Assembly (NCBI RefSeq): GCF_000620125.1
Contig: NZ_JHVL01000003.1
Location: 1-64,000 of the forward strand
Source of the DNA: Clostridiisalibacter paucivorans DSM 22131
Lineage (GTDB): Bacteria > Bacillota > Clostridia > Tissierellales > Clostridiisalibacteraceae
Reading direction: 5' to 3'
Length of the DNA: 64,000 nucleotides
The notes below the pieces were generated by a model, which searched no databases, was not told where the DNA came from, and saw nothing but the letters and a program-made list of their open reading frames with translations. This document shows positions 56,567 to 64,000 of the stretch, piece by piece; within the stretch, counting starts at the first letter, position 1, and each line of letters opens with the position of its first letter. The position numbers were made by a program, and so were the translations under genes.

Positions 56567-58111
56567 CTACTCCTCATTTATCCATGACCTTAACAGTTGG
56601 GCAACAGTTTCTGGTTTTTTATCAACAAAGTTGTCAACTTGACTTTTGTATCCCGATTTTTCTTTGTCAAAATTAATTTCCTCAACTTCATCAGATTCGA
56701 TAGACTTTTCTCCTAACATCCTTTGAAGTTCCTCTTCTTCATTGATTTTTCTTCTTCTATATATAATTATTCCAATTATGACTATCAATGCTAGTCCAAT
56801 TAATGCACCTATTATTATCATCATGTTTACACCGCTTTTTTCAGTATCTCCACCTACTGAACTTCCTGGGATTGATATATTAAATTTACCAGCAGTTACT
56901 GTTACATTTTTCACATCTGTACCAGTTGCACTTTCAACTAACTCAGATATCTCTTTTCTCTTTTCATCTGTTAATTCTCCATCTGATAAGGCATCTTGAT
57001 TTATTAAAATTGCAACAGACAAATCCTTAACTTTTCCTGGACTTTTATTGATTTGTCTATTTATCTCGTTTAATTCATAATTAATTATTTTACTTGCCTT
57101 ATCATATTTAGAATTTCCTCCATCCACTGTTCCATAATCAACTTGATCATTTGTATTGGACTCAGTGCCAGGTACTGCCCCTGAGGTTCCATTTACACTA
57201 TGTTCTTCTACTTGTTCCATACTTCTAATAAGCCCTTCATCATTTCCTTCCACTGGAGGAGCAAATAATGTTTGATTAGTAACCTCAGTATCAAAATCAA
57301 ATATAGCATTAGTCCTTACGTCAACATTACCATAACCAAATATGTTTTCAAGAAATCTCTTTACACTTGCATTCATTTTATTTTCAAATGCCTGCTTTAT
57401 ATTTAATTGATTATCTATATCATATCCATTATAAACATTTTCCTCATTATAAGACCTTCCATAATTATCAGTTATATTTACATCTTCTGCATTCATCTTT
57501 TTAAATGCACTAGAAACTAAATTCCTTATTGCTTTAGCACTTTCTTGATTTATAGGAGATTCATCATATAAGTTCAAAAAAACTGATGCTGTAGCTTTAC
57601 TGTCTCTATCTAAAAAATTATCATCATTTGGTATGTCTATGTATACAGTCGCACTATCTATTCCATCTATTTCAGATATCGTAGATGCCAGTTCATTCTG
57701 CAATCCAAACTTGACCCTTTCTCTTTTTTCGTATTCAGTCATCGTCCAACTACTATCTTCAAAGGCATCTAATACGCTATATCCTTCCTTTGGCAATCCT
57801 TGTGTTGCCAATTGTATCTTCACTTTATTTTTCATCTCTACAGGAACTCTAATAGTCCTTTCATCATTGTTTTCTCCATTTTCCCAGGGAACGCTCATTT
57901 CATCTAATTTTTCAGTTATCAGTCCAGCATCCTTTAGAGATAAATCTGTATATAAAACTTCGTATTCAGTCCTTGTTAAAAAATATATTACTCCAGTTAA
58001 TAATATAATTATTACTAGGCTGCCTACAATAAGTTTTATCTTTTTACTTTTATCCATTCCCTGCCAAAATTCCTCCAATTGGTTTTTGGCCTTTGCTATG
58101 GTTTCAGACAC
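56567..58111 (-). CDS. fliF: Flagellar MS-ring protein FliF
   Basis: 514 aa with two transmembrane helices (about 26-46 and 428-448), the secretin-like YscJ/FliF domains between them (EYEVLYTDLSLKDAGLITEKL, QLATQGLPKEGYSVLDAF) and a C-terminal cytoplasmic FliG-binding tail ending VAQLLRSWINEE. GTG start after GAGGTG. Confidence 0.96.
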   Translation of the reverse strand: MSETIAKAKNQLEEFWQGMDKSKKIKLIVGSLVIIILLTGVIYFLTRTEYEVLYTDLSLKDAGLITEKLDEMSVPWENGENNDERTIRVPVEMKNKVKIQLATQGLPKEGYSVLDAFEDSSWTMTEYEKRERVKFGLQNELASTISEIDGIDSATVYIDIPNDDNFLDRDSKATASVFLNLYDESPINQESAKAIRNLVSSAFKKMNAEDVNITDNYGRSYNEENVYNGYDIDNQLNIKQAFENKMNASVKRFLENIFGYGNVDVRTNAIFDFDTEVTNQTLFAPPVEGNDEGLIRSMEQVEEHSVNGTSGAVPGTESNTNDQVDYGTVDGGNSKYDKASKIINYELNEINRQINKSPGKVKDLSVAILINQDALSDGELTDEKRKEISELVESATGTDVKNVTVTAGKFNISIPGSSVGGDTEKSGVNMMIIIGALIGLALIVIIGIIIYRRRKINEEEELQRMLGEKSIESDEVEEINFDKEKSGYKSQVDNFVDKKPETVAQLLRSWINEE

Positions 58112-58136
58112 TTAATCACCTCATTCCCTACTACGA

Positions 58137-58436
58137 TTAGATTTGCATTCTCATGATTTCTTTATAGGCATCTACAACTTTATTTCTAATACTCGTTGTC
58201 AACTGCAAAGCAATACTTGCCTTTTCAGAAGCTATCATAACCTCATGAATATTATCAACTTTACCAACTGCCATCATTTCTTTGTATTTTTCAGATTCCA
58301 ATTGTAAACTATTTACATCATCTAAAGCACTCTTTAGATACTGAGAAAAATTTATTTTATTATCATTTGCTATATCTCCATTTGCATCTATATTTTTCTG
58401 TATTTTATACATGGAATCTAACCCTGTAATCTTCAC
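58137..58436 (-). CDS. fliE: Flagellar hook-basal body complex protein FliE
   Basis: 99 aa from GTG 58436, which follows GGAGGG by five bases and gives the normal N-terminus MKITGLDSM. An ATG 18 bases upstream has no ribosome-binding site. The C-terminal helix AIALQLTTSIRNKVVDAYKEI-type (ALQLTTSIRNKVVDAYKEIM) is the FliE signature. It joins the MS ring to the rod. Confidence 0.93.
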   Translation of the reverse strand: MKITGLDSMYKIQKNIDANGDIANDNKINFSQYLKSALDDVNSLQLESEKYKEMMAVGKVDNIHEVMIASEKASIALQLTTSIRNKVVDAYKEIMRMQI

Positions 58437-58537
58437 AAAATCCCTCCACTTCATATAAAATATGATAGCTAATATTATGTCTTATATAAATTATTTGATT
58501 TTATCTTTTACTATTAAATATATATAATAATTTTAAT

Positions 58538-58975
58538 TTATTTGCCAATACTTAATGCCTTCATAGCCATAGTTTTAGAAGAATTCAACGCAGTAATATT
58601 GGCTTCATACCCTCTAGATGCAGATATCATGTCCACCATTTCTTTAACTATATCTACATTAGGCTTTTTTACATATCCATTTTCATCTGCATCTGGATGC
58701 CCTGGTTCATAGGTTGATTTTAAAGGAGTCTTATCTTCTACTATTTTACTTACTTTTACTCCATCACTCTTTATGGCAGAATTAGTATATTTACTTAACA
58801 TGTTTTCAAAAGTATTATTATTTTCTTTAAACAAAACCATTTTTCTCCTATATGGAGTGCCATTAGACGTCCTTGTTGTATTGACATTGGCCATATTTTG
58901 AGAAATAATATCCATCCTCGTTCTTTCTGCTGTAAGTCCAGATGCACTTACATTTATAGAATTAAAAAAACTCAT
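58538..58975 (-). CDS. flgC: Flagellar basal-body rod protein FlgC
   Basis: 145 aa. Rod signature SINVSASGLTAERTRMDIIS and NMANVNTTRT at the N-terminus, and the C-terminal VDMISASRGYEANITALNSS pattern. ATG 58975 follows GGAGGAAGGTG; four bases after the flgB stop. The gap of about 100 bases to fliE has no clear structure. Confidence 0.95.
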   Translation of the reverse strand: MSFFNSINVSASGLTAERTRMDIISQNMANVNTTRTSNGTPYRRKMVLFKENNNTFENMLSKYTNSAIKSDGVKVSKIVEDKTPLKSTYEPGHPDADENGYVKKPNVDIVKEMVDMISASRGYEANITALNSSKTMAMKALSIGK

Positions 58976-58979
58976 TTTA

Positions 58980-59384
58980 TCACCTTCCTCCATTAATTAT
59001 AGTTTTTATTTTGCTAATTTCATCTGATGCCATTCGACTCAATGCATTATAATATACAGTATTTTTAGCTAAATTTGCCATCTCTACATCTATATTCACA
59101 TTATTGCCATCTTTTTTTGTAGAGTAGAAATTATCTTTTTTTACAATGGGCATAAAATTTTTATTGTCATATGTTTGGTTTATATGTCGATTATTGGTTG
59201 TATCAAGTTCCAAGTATTTCTTTTCAATACTATCATCTAATATTTTTTCAAAATCAACTTTTATTCTTTTATATCCCGGTGTATTGACATTAGAAATATT
59301 ATTAGAAATTGCTTCATTTCTCAACCAGGCCCCATCCATAGCTTTTTTCAAAAAATTAATTTTTCCATAAAATTCATTTATCAT
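58980..59384 (-). CDS. flgB: Flagellar basal-body rod protein FlgB
   Basis: 134 aa, first gene of the fla/che operon. N-terminal ISNNISNVNTPGYKRIKVDF is the rod-protein signature, and the C-terminal helix MANLAKNTVYYNALSRMAS completes the coiled-coil core. AAGGGGTG precedes the ATG. Confidence 0.95.
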   Translation of the reverse strand: MINEFYGKINFLKKAMDGAWLRNEAISNNISNVNTPGYKRIKVDFEKILDDSIEKKYLELDTTNNRHINQTYDNKNFMPIVKKDNFYSTKKDGNNVNIDVEMANLAKNTVYYNALSRMASDEISKIKTIINGGR

Positions 59385-59745
59385 AAATACACCCCTTCTA
59401 AAACAATTAATAGCATAAGATAAATTATTTAATGCAAACCTTCTTCACTAAATTCGAGTTTTTTAGTGCTTTTTCCTGCTTTTAATTGAAAATTCGACAT
59501 TAATATATAACACTTTTATATGTATATAAATATACCCTAAAAAAACCTATATATTTACTAATATCATAATTATTATATTATACTATTTTCATCACCACAA
59601 GAATAGTATTTTAGGTCCATATTTGACATATAATACATATTTTTTACAATATAGAATGCAATTTCATATAACAATATATCTGATTTTTCTACAAAATGCA
59701 ATTTTTATAAATTCAAGTATATATTTACAGTTTGATTTGTAATCA
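59385..59745 (-). promoter_or_regulatory. fla/che operon control region and leader
   Basis: About 360 AT-rich bases between the codY terminator and flgB without a gene. A weak SigA-like promoter, TTGTAG (59694-59689) and TTATAT (59671-59666) with a 17-base spacer, is the best I see. Closer to flgB the minus strand has TGTCGAA (59499-59493), equal to the Spo0A-box core; a second TCGAATTT copy; GCAGGAAAAAGC; and a hairpin CACTAAA/TTTAGTG (59468-59462 and 59452-59446). A 10/15 match to the CodY box lies at 59480-59494. Regulators are not proven. Confidence 0.45.
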
Positions 59746-59781
59746 TTATAAAAGACTCAGCAACTATATACTGAGCCTTTT
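59746..59781 (-). terminator. Rho-independent terminator after codY
   Basis: Stem AAAGGCTCAG/CTGAGTCTTT (10 bp, one G-U) with a ten-base loop, followed on the minus strand by TTTTATAA. It starts about 20 bases after the codY stop and separates hslVU-codY from the fla/che operon. Confidence 0.8.
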
Positions 59782-59800
59782 ATAATTTAATTCAATTTCA

Positions 59801-60583
59801 TTAATTTTTAAGCTTTTCCAGTTCATCCATCAATTTATTATTTAAAATCTTTATATATGTTCCCTTCATGCCTAAAGACCTGGACTCTATAACTCCAGCA
59901 CTTTCAAATTTCCTTAGTGCATTTACTATTACAGATCTAGTTATGCCTACTCTATCAGCTATTTTACTAGCCACAAGCAGCCCTTCATTTCCCTCTAATT
60001 CATTGAATATATGTTCCACCGCTTCCAGTTCTGAATAAGATAATGTACCTATAGCCATCTGTACAATAGCTTTTTTTCTAGCCTCAGCCTCTACTTCATC
60101 TGCCTTAGCCCTCAATATCTCCATCCCTACTATGGTAGCACTATACTCACCTAAAACCAAATCATCTTCATTAAATTCTTTACCTATCCTAGCTAAAACT
60201 AGGGTTCCTACTCTACCATTAGTAGTAATAACAGGTATAACTGTAACTATCTTATTATCATAATCACATTTACTCACCTGATCAAATACACATTTTCCTG
60301 ATTCAGTAATATTTGCCATAGTTTCATTGATCTTAAGCAGTTCATCATTATAATCTTTAGGGAATCTCCTCTCCTCAATTATTTCATTTTCAATAATTCT
60401 ACATTTATACCCTGGTGACAAGCAAAAACCAAATACTTTTCCTTTCCTGCTAGCTATATATACATTAGCTTCTAATATCGAACTTAATGTCTCAGCTATT
60501 TCACTAAATGATACCGGTTTAGAACCTGACTCCTGTATTATTTTGTTAATTCTTCTAGTCTTTTCTAATAAACTTTCACTCAT
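59801..60583 (-). CDS. codY: GTP-sensing transcriptional repressor CodY
   Basis: 260 aa. N-terminal GAF domain for branched-chain amino acids (about 1-150, with [11 protein letters not shown] and GTLVLARIG) and a C-terminal winged helix with [22 protein letters not shown]. It represses nutrient-scavenging and, in B. subtilis, motility genes. AAGGAGG precedes ATG 60583. Located between hslU and the fla/che operon. Confidence 0.97.
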   Translation of the reverse strand: MSESLLEKTRRINKIIQESGSKPVSFSEIAETLSSILEANVYIASRKGKVFGFCLSPGYKCRIIENEIIEERRFPKDYNDELLKINETMANITESGKCVFDQVSKCDYDNKIVTVIPVITTNGRVGTLVLARIGKEFNEDDLVLGEYSATIVGMEILRAKADEVEAEARKKAIVQMAIGTLSYSELEAVEHIFNELEGNEGLLVASKIADRVGITRSVIVNALRKFESAGVIESRSLGMKGTYIKILNNKLMDELEKLKN

Positions 60584-60631
60584 TTTAATCCTCCTTCTTT
60601 TATCATCCATCACTAATTATTAATTGTTGTA

Positions 60632-62023
60632 TTAAAGAATATATTTTGAAATGTCTTTTTCTTTAATTTTATTTTCTAATTTTGACCTTACATATTCTAT
60701 ATCTATAATTATTTCTTTATCTTCTATATCAGGTGCATTAAAGGATATCTCTTCTAATAGTTCTTCTAAAATTGTATGCAGCCTTCTCGCTCCAATATTT
60801 TCTGTCTGCTCATTAATAATATAAGCCATTCGAGCTAATTCTTCCAATGCCTCATCAGTAAATTCCAATTTAATTCCTTCTGTTTCTAATAACAATTTAT
60901 ATTGCTTTATTAATGCATTTTGTGGTGTTACAAGAATTTCTTTAAAATCCATCTCACTCAGTTTTTGTAATTGTACTCTTATAGGAAATCTTCCTTGTAT
61001 TTCAGGAATCAAATCAGTTGTCTTAGCTACATGAAAAGCTCCTGCAGCTACAAATAGTATATGATCTGTTTTAACAGGACCATATTTAGTCATAACTGTA
61101 CTACCTTCTATTATAGGTAATATATCCCTTTGAACTCCTTCTCTGGATACATCCTGACCAGAATTATGGTTACTCTGGGCTATTTTATCTATTTCATCGA
61201 TAAAAATAATCCCCTCATTTTCTGCTGTTTTTATAGCTTTATCAGTTATTTCATCCATGTCAATAATCTTTTGAGCTTCTTGATTAGCCAAAACTTTTCT
61301 AGCTTCTTTAATTGTCAATTTCTTTTTTTTCTTTTTCCCAGGAATAATACCACCAAAAAAATCATTCATATTTATATTTAATTCTTCTAAACCAGAACCA
61401 GTAAACATTTCTAACGTCTGACCACGGTTTTCCTCTATCTCTATCTCTATTGTTTTATTTTCTAATTCATTTCTAAGAAGTTTCTGTTTTATGACTTCTC
61501 TTTTTTCTTCCATTTCTCTGTTTTCATCATTTTTTTCAATTTCATTTTCATTTGCTGTATTTCCAAACAATGCCTCCAAAGGATTGTTGAAATTACTCTT
61601 AGGCTTAAATCTAGGAACTAGTATATTAATGATTTTTTCGTCTGCTAACCTTTTAGCTCTATCATAAACTTTTTCAATTTTTTGACTTTTTACCATCCTT
61701 ATTGACGTTTCTACTAAGTCTCTAACCATGGATTCAACATCTCTTCCTACATAGCCAACCTCAGTAAATTTAGTAGCCTCAACTTTAATAAAGGGTGCTT
61801 CCACTAATTTTGCCAGTCGTCTCGCAATTTCTGTCTTACCTACACCAGTAGGTCCAATCATCAGTATGTTTTTAGGTTTAATTTCCTCCTGAAAATCAAC
61901 TTCTAATTTCCGTCTTCTGTATCTATTTCTAAGAGCTACAGCTACCGACTTTTTAGCCTTATGTTGTCCAATAATATATTTATCTAATTCATATACTATT
62001 TCCCGTGGAGTAAAGTTTTTCAT
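60632..62023 (-). CDS. hslU: ATP-dependent protease ATPase subunit HslU (ClpY)
   Basis: 463 aa AAA+ unfoldase. Start motif [20 protein letters not shown], Walker [16 protein letters not shown], an I domain (about 110-240) with a basic [11 protein letters not shown] stretch, Walker [12 protein letters not shown], sensor and C-terminal domain ending in the hydrophobic YIL that docks into HslV. ATG 62023 has AAGGAGAG eleven bases upstream. Confidence 0.97.
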   Translation of the reverse strand: MKNFTPREIVYELDKYIIGQHKAKKSVAVALRNRYRRRKLEVDFQEEIKPKNILMIGPTGVGKTEIARRLAKLVEAPFIKVEATKFTEVGYVGRDVESMVRDLVETSIRMVKSQKIEKVYDRAKRLADEKIINILVPRFKPKSNFNNPLEALFGNTANENEIEKNDENREMEEKREVIKQKLLRNELENKTIEIEIEENRGQTLEMFTGSGLEELNINMNDFFGGIIPGKKKKKKLTIKEARKVLANQEAQKIIDMDEITDKAIKTAENEGIIFIDEIDKIAQSNHNSGQDVSREGVQRDILPIIEGSTVMTKYGPVKTDHILFVAAGAFHVAKTTDLIPEIQGRFPIRVQLQKLSEMDFKEILVTPQNALIKQYKLLLETEGIKLEFTDEALEELARMAYIINEQTENIGARRLHTILEELLEEISFNAPDIEDKEIIIDIEYVRSKLENKIKEKDISKYIL

Positions 62024-62076
62024 TTCTATATACACTCTCCTTATAAAAGAACCCTTCAGCTTTTTTTCTTTAGTTT

Positions 62077-62085
62077 ATTATAACA
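62077..62085 (-). promoter_or_regulatory. Possible extended -10 promoter before hslU
   Basis: The 121-base hslV-hslU gap has TGTTATAAT on the minus strand (62085-62077), an extended -10, without a good -35. It could give hslU-codY transcription separate from hslV. Confidence 0.35.
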
Positions 62086-62144
62086 TTTAAAGTATCTTAA
62101 TAATGCTGGATTCTTTCAAACTTTATTTTCCTCCCATTAAGCCT

Positions 62145-62675
62145 TTATAAGCTCTTAACAATTATATTTTCATTAGTAAACACACATATGGAGGATGCTA
62201 TCAATAATGCTTCTTTAACTATATCTTTTGCATCTAAATCAGAATATTTTATCAAAGCCTTTCCTGCTGACAAAGCATAATTTCCTCCAGATCCTATAGC
62301 AACAATATCATCATCTGGCTCTATAACCTCGCCATTCCCCGATATTACAAGAAGGTCTTTGTGATTAGCCGCTATAAGCATAGCTTCTAATTTTCTAAGG
62401 ATTTTATCTTTTCTCCAATCCTTTGCCAATTCTACTGCAGCTCTTTTAAGATTCCCTTCAAACTCCTCTAATTTATCCTCTAACATTTCTGATAAAGTAA
62501 CAGCATCTGCAACTGAACCTGCAAAGCCTACTAGAACTTTACCATTATAAAGCTTCCTAACTTTTTTAGCTTTGCTTTTCATTATAGTTTTATCTCCCAT
62601 GGTAACCTGCCCATCTCCTGCCATGGCTAAATCACCATTTTTTCTAACAGCAATTATTGTAGTAGCTCTTAACAT
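62145..62675 (-). CDS. hslV: ATP-dependent protease peptidase subunit HslV (ClpQ)
   Basis: 176 aa, proteasome-beta-like Ntn hydrolase with [20 protein letters not shown] and [20 protein letters not shown] 62675 has AGGGG eight bases upstream. It places four residues (MLRA) before the first Thr, so a short propeptide must be removed to free the catalytic N-terminal Thr, as reported or predicted for several clostridial HslV; B. subtilis ClpQ instead uses an N-terminal Ser. Confidence 0.95.
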   Translation of the reverse strand: MLRATTIIAVRKNGDLAMAGDGQVTMGDKTIMKSKAKKVRKLYNGKVLVGFAGSVADAVTLSEMLEDKLEEFEGNLKRAAVELAKDWRKDKILRKLEAMLIAANHKDLLVISGNGEVIEPDDDIVAIGSGGNYALSAGKALIKYSDLDAKDIVKEALLIASSICVFTNENIIVKSL

Positions 62676-62838
62676 AGTTTCAACCCCTATCAAATACTTT
62701 AACTTTTTTATAGAACTCCAAACCCTTACATAATTTTCAAAGGATTAATTTGTCCTATAAAAATAAATCCTTCATCCAAATTCCTATATATCCCAGTACA
62801 AACGCCTAAGTTATTTATAGTTATTATAAAACATATGA

Positions 62839-62878
62839 ATATTATCATAATTTTAAACTTTATTCAACCTTTTGACAA
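62839..62878 (-). promoter_or_regulatory. Two overlapping SigA-type promoters of hslV-hslU-codY
   Basis: On the minus strand TTGTCA (62878-62873) with TAAAAT (62855-62850), and TTGAAT (62867-62862) with TAATAT (62844-62839), both with 17-base spacers and shifted by 11 bases. The leader to hslV is then about 160 bases; it has no clear terminator, though AAGGATT/AATCCTT segments could pair. Confidence 0.65.
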
Positions 62879-62912
62879 TAATTTTGTTATATTTTTAACT
62901 TTTATTTAATAA

Positions 62913-64000
62913 TTACTTCTTTGTTTCCTCTTCATAACCACATACAGTACATTTAAGTTTATCCTTTTTTTTCAATTTTTTTATTATCATAAGGCCTTCG
63001 CATTCTGGACATTTCTTTTTAGATGGCTTTTGCCAGGATACAAATTTGCAATCTGGATAATTGCTACATCCATAGAACTTTCTTCCCTTTTTAGACCTTC
63101 TTTCTATTATCTCTCCTCGGCATTCTGGACATTTAACTCCTATCTCTTTAAGTAAAGGCTTAGTATTTTTACATTCAGGATATCCAGGACAAGCTAAAAA
63201 TTTACCATATCTACCATGTTTAATTACCATGTTTCTTCCACATTTTTCACACTCTACATCCGTCACTTCTTCTTCTATTTCTATTTTACTTATCTCTTTT
63301 TCTGCTACCTCTAAAACTTTTTCAAAATCTTTATAAAAATCTTTTATAACACTCTTCCATGTTATTTTTCCTTCTTCAATCTTATCTAATTTCTGTTCCA
63401 TATCTGCAGTAAACTCTTCATTGACAATATTTTGAAAGTATTGTTCTAATATTTCTGTAACTAAAATTCCCAGTTCTGTTGGCATAAAATATTTGTTCTC
63501 TAAAATCACATATCCTCGAGCTAATATTGTACTTATAGTAGGAGAATAAGTACTAGGTCTACCAATTCCAAGCTCTTCTAAGATTTTAACTAAACTGGCC
63601 TCAGAGTATCTTGGTGGAGGTTGAGTAAAATGCTGATTTGGATTAATTTTATTTACATCTACCTTTTCTCCTTCCTCTAAATCAGGTATATTTATGTCTT
63701 TGCTATTATTGGAAATAGTGTACACTTTTAAAAAACCATCAAATTTAATTTTAGATCCATTACTTTTGAATATATAATTATTAGCCCTAATTTTTACAGA
63801 TAATGTATCATAAACTGCAGGTGTCATTTGACTAGCAACAAATCTATTCCATATTAACTTATACAGTTTATATTGATCCTTTGTCAATGAATCTTTTATT
63901 TTTTCAGGGTCTCTATAAACAGAAGTAGGTCTAATAGCTTCATGGGCATCTTGTATATCGTCCTTTTTCTTTTTCTTGAATTGTCTACCCTGTACACAAT
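62913..64000 (-). CDS. topA: DNA topoisomerase I, C-terminal part (cut by window edge)
   Basis: The frame is open to base 64000, so the gene continues beyond the window; 361 residues are visible. They include QDAHEAIRPTSVYRDP, RYSEASLVKILEELGIGRPSTYSPTIS-type core (EASLVKILEELGIGRPSTY) of the type IA fold and three C-terminal zinc ribbons of CxxC...CxxC type (CEKCGRN, CPECRGE, CPECEGL). The enzyme relaxes negative supercoils. trmFO and xerC, which usually lie between topA and hslV in Bacillus, are missing here. Confidence 0.95.
   Translation of the reverse strand, partial: CVQGRQFKKKKKDDIQDAHEAIRPTSVYRDPEKIKDSLTKDQYKLYKLIWNRFVASQMTPAVYDTLSVKIRANNYIFKSNGSKIKFDGFLKVYTISNNSKDINIPDLEEGEKVDVNKINPNQHFTQPPPRYSEASLVKILEELGIGRPSTYSPTISTILARGYVILENKYFMPTELGILVTEILEQYFQNIVNEEFTADMEQKLDKIEEGKITWKSVIKDFYKDFEKVLEVAEKEISKIEIEEEVTDVECEKCGRNMVIKHGRYGKFLACPGYPECKNTKPLLKEIGVKCPECRGEIIERRSKKGRKFYGCSNYPDCKFVSWQKPSKKKCPECEGLMIIKKLKKKDKLKCTVCGYEEETKK

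Noticed and set aside
59480-59494. CodY box before flgB
   Set aside because: Only 10 of 15 bases match the palindromic consensus, one half being good and the other poor. In sequence this AT-rich that is close to chance, so it is not called as a site.
59385-59745. Cyclic di-GMP (GEMM) riboswitch before flgB
   Set aside because: I looked for the GEMM core and its tetraloop/receptor elements in the leader. The CACTAAA/TTTAGTG hairpin and purine run do not form that architecture.
1-64000. CRISPR array, prophage, toxin-antitoxin or defence genes
   Set aside because: No regularly spaced repeats, phage structural genes or defence families were seen; the window is housekeeping and motility genes throughout apart from the transposase tail.

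Overview
This window is a long, densely packed stretch of chromosome from a low-GC, Gram-positive, flagellated anaerobe-type Firmicute, most likely class Clostridia. The evidence is a Gram-positive-type DNA polymerase III (PolC), a Bacillus/Clostridium gene order, CodY, SigD-type FliA, CheC/CheD/FliY chemotaxis, strong GGAGG ribosome-binding sites and AT-rich spacers. I suspect a Tissierella-like lineage but cannot prove it from this sequence. Apart from a transposase tail at the left edge, every gene lies on the minus strand, so transcription runs from high to low coordinates.

Read in transcription order there are four blocks. (1) 64000-59801: the 3' part of topA, then hslV-hslU-codY behind a good SigA-type promoter. 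(2) 59384-27040: one uninterrupted fla/che cluster, flgB-flgC-fliE-fliF-fliG-fliH-fliI-fliJ-motE-like-fliK-flgD-(TIGR02530)-flgE-flbD-motA-motB-fliL-fliM-fliY-cheY-fliO-fliP-fliQ-fliR-flhB-flhA-flhF-flhG-PilZ-cheB-cheA-cheW-cheC-cheD-fliA-fapA-two small genes. It encodes the basal body, rod, hook, export gate and ATPase, stator, switch, chemotaxis core and the late flagellar sigma factor. Flagellin, cap and cheR genes must lie elsewhere. (3) 26863-13211: rpsB-tsf-pyrH-frr-(63-aa gene)-uppS-cdsA-dxr-rseP-ispG-glycosyltransferase-MgtC-polC, covering translation, nucleotide, isoprenoid and phospholipid synthesis and replication. (4) 12969-348: rimP-nusA-rnpM-ylxQ-infB-rbfA-nrnA-truB-ribF, rpsO-pnp, ylxY, and mlpA-dut, covering translation initiation, RNA turnover and a protease/dUTPase pair. 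The window then ends in a transposase remnant that resembles the IS110 family.

The order is close to that of Bacillus subtilis (clpQ-clpY-codY-fla/che-rpsB-tsf-pyrH-frr-uppS-cdsA-dxr-rasP-polC-rimP-nusA-ylxR-ylxQ-infB-rbfA-truB-ribC-rpsO-pnpA-ylxY-mlpA). The deviations are these: trmFO and xerC/codV are absent between topA and hslV; motAB, fapA, cheY and fliY sit inside the fla/che block; a small gene and a perfect terminator hairpin lie before uppS; ispG, a glycosyltransferase and an MgtC gene replace proS; and nrnA sits where ylxP would be expected beside rbfA.

The most striking single observation is that motA is interrupted by one in-frame TAA at codon 108, at a place where the family has a lysine, with a Shine-Dalgarno-like sequence and an ATG immediately after it. 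Other points worth a look are the structured leaders of rpsO, the nusA operon and the fla/che operon, a palindrome over the mlpA promoter, a 44-bp perfect palindrome abutting the rpsB promoter, and a FliG/MgtE-like repeat architecture in the MotE-like protein. I found no CRISPR array, prophage, tRNA, rRNA or defence island, and nothing here is clearly a wholly new system.
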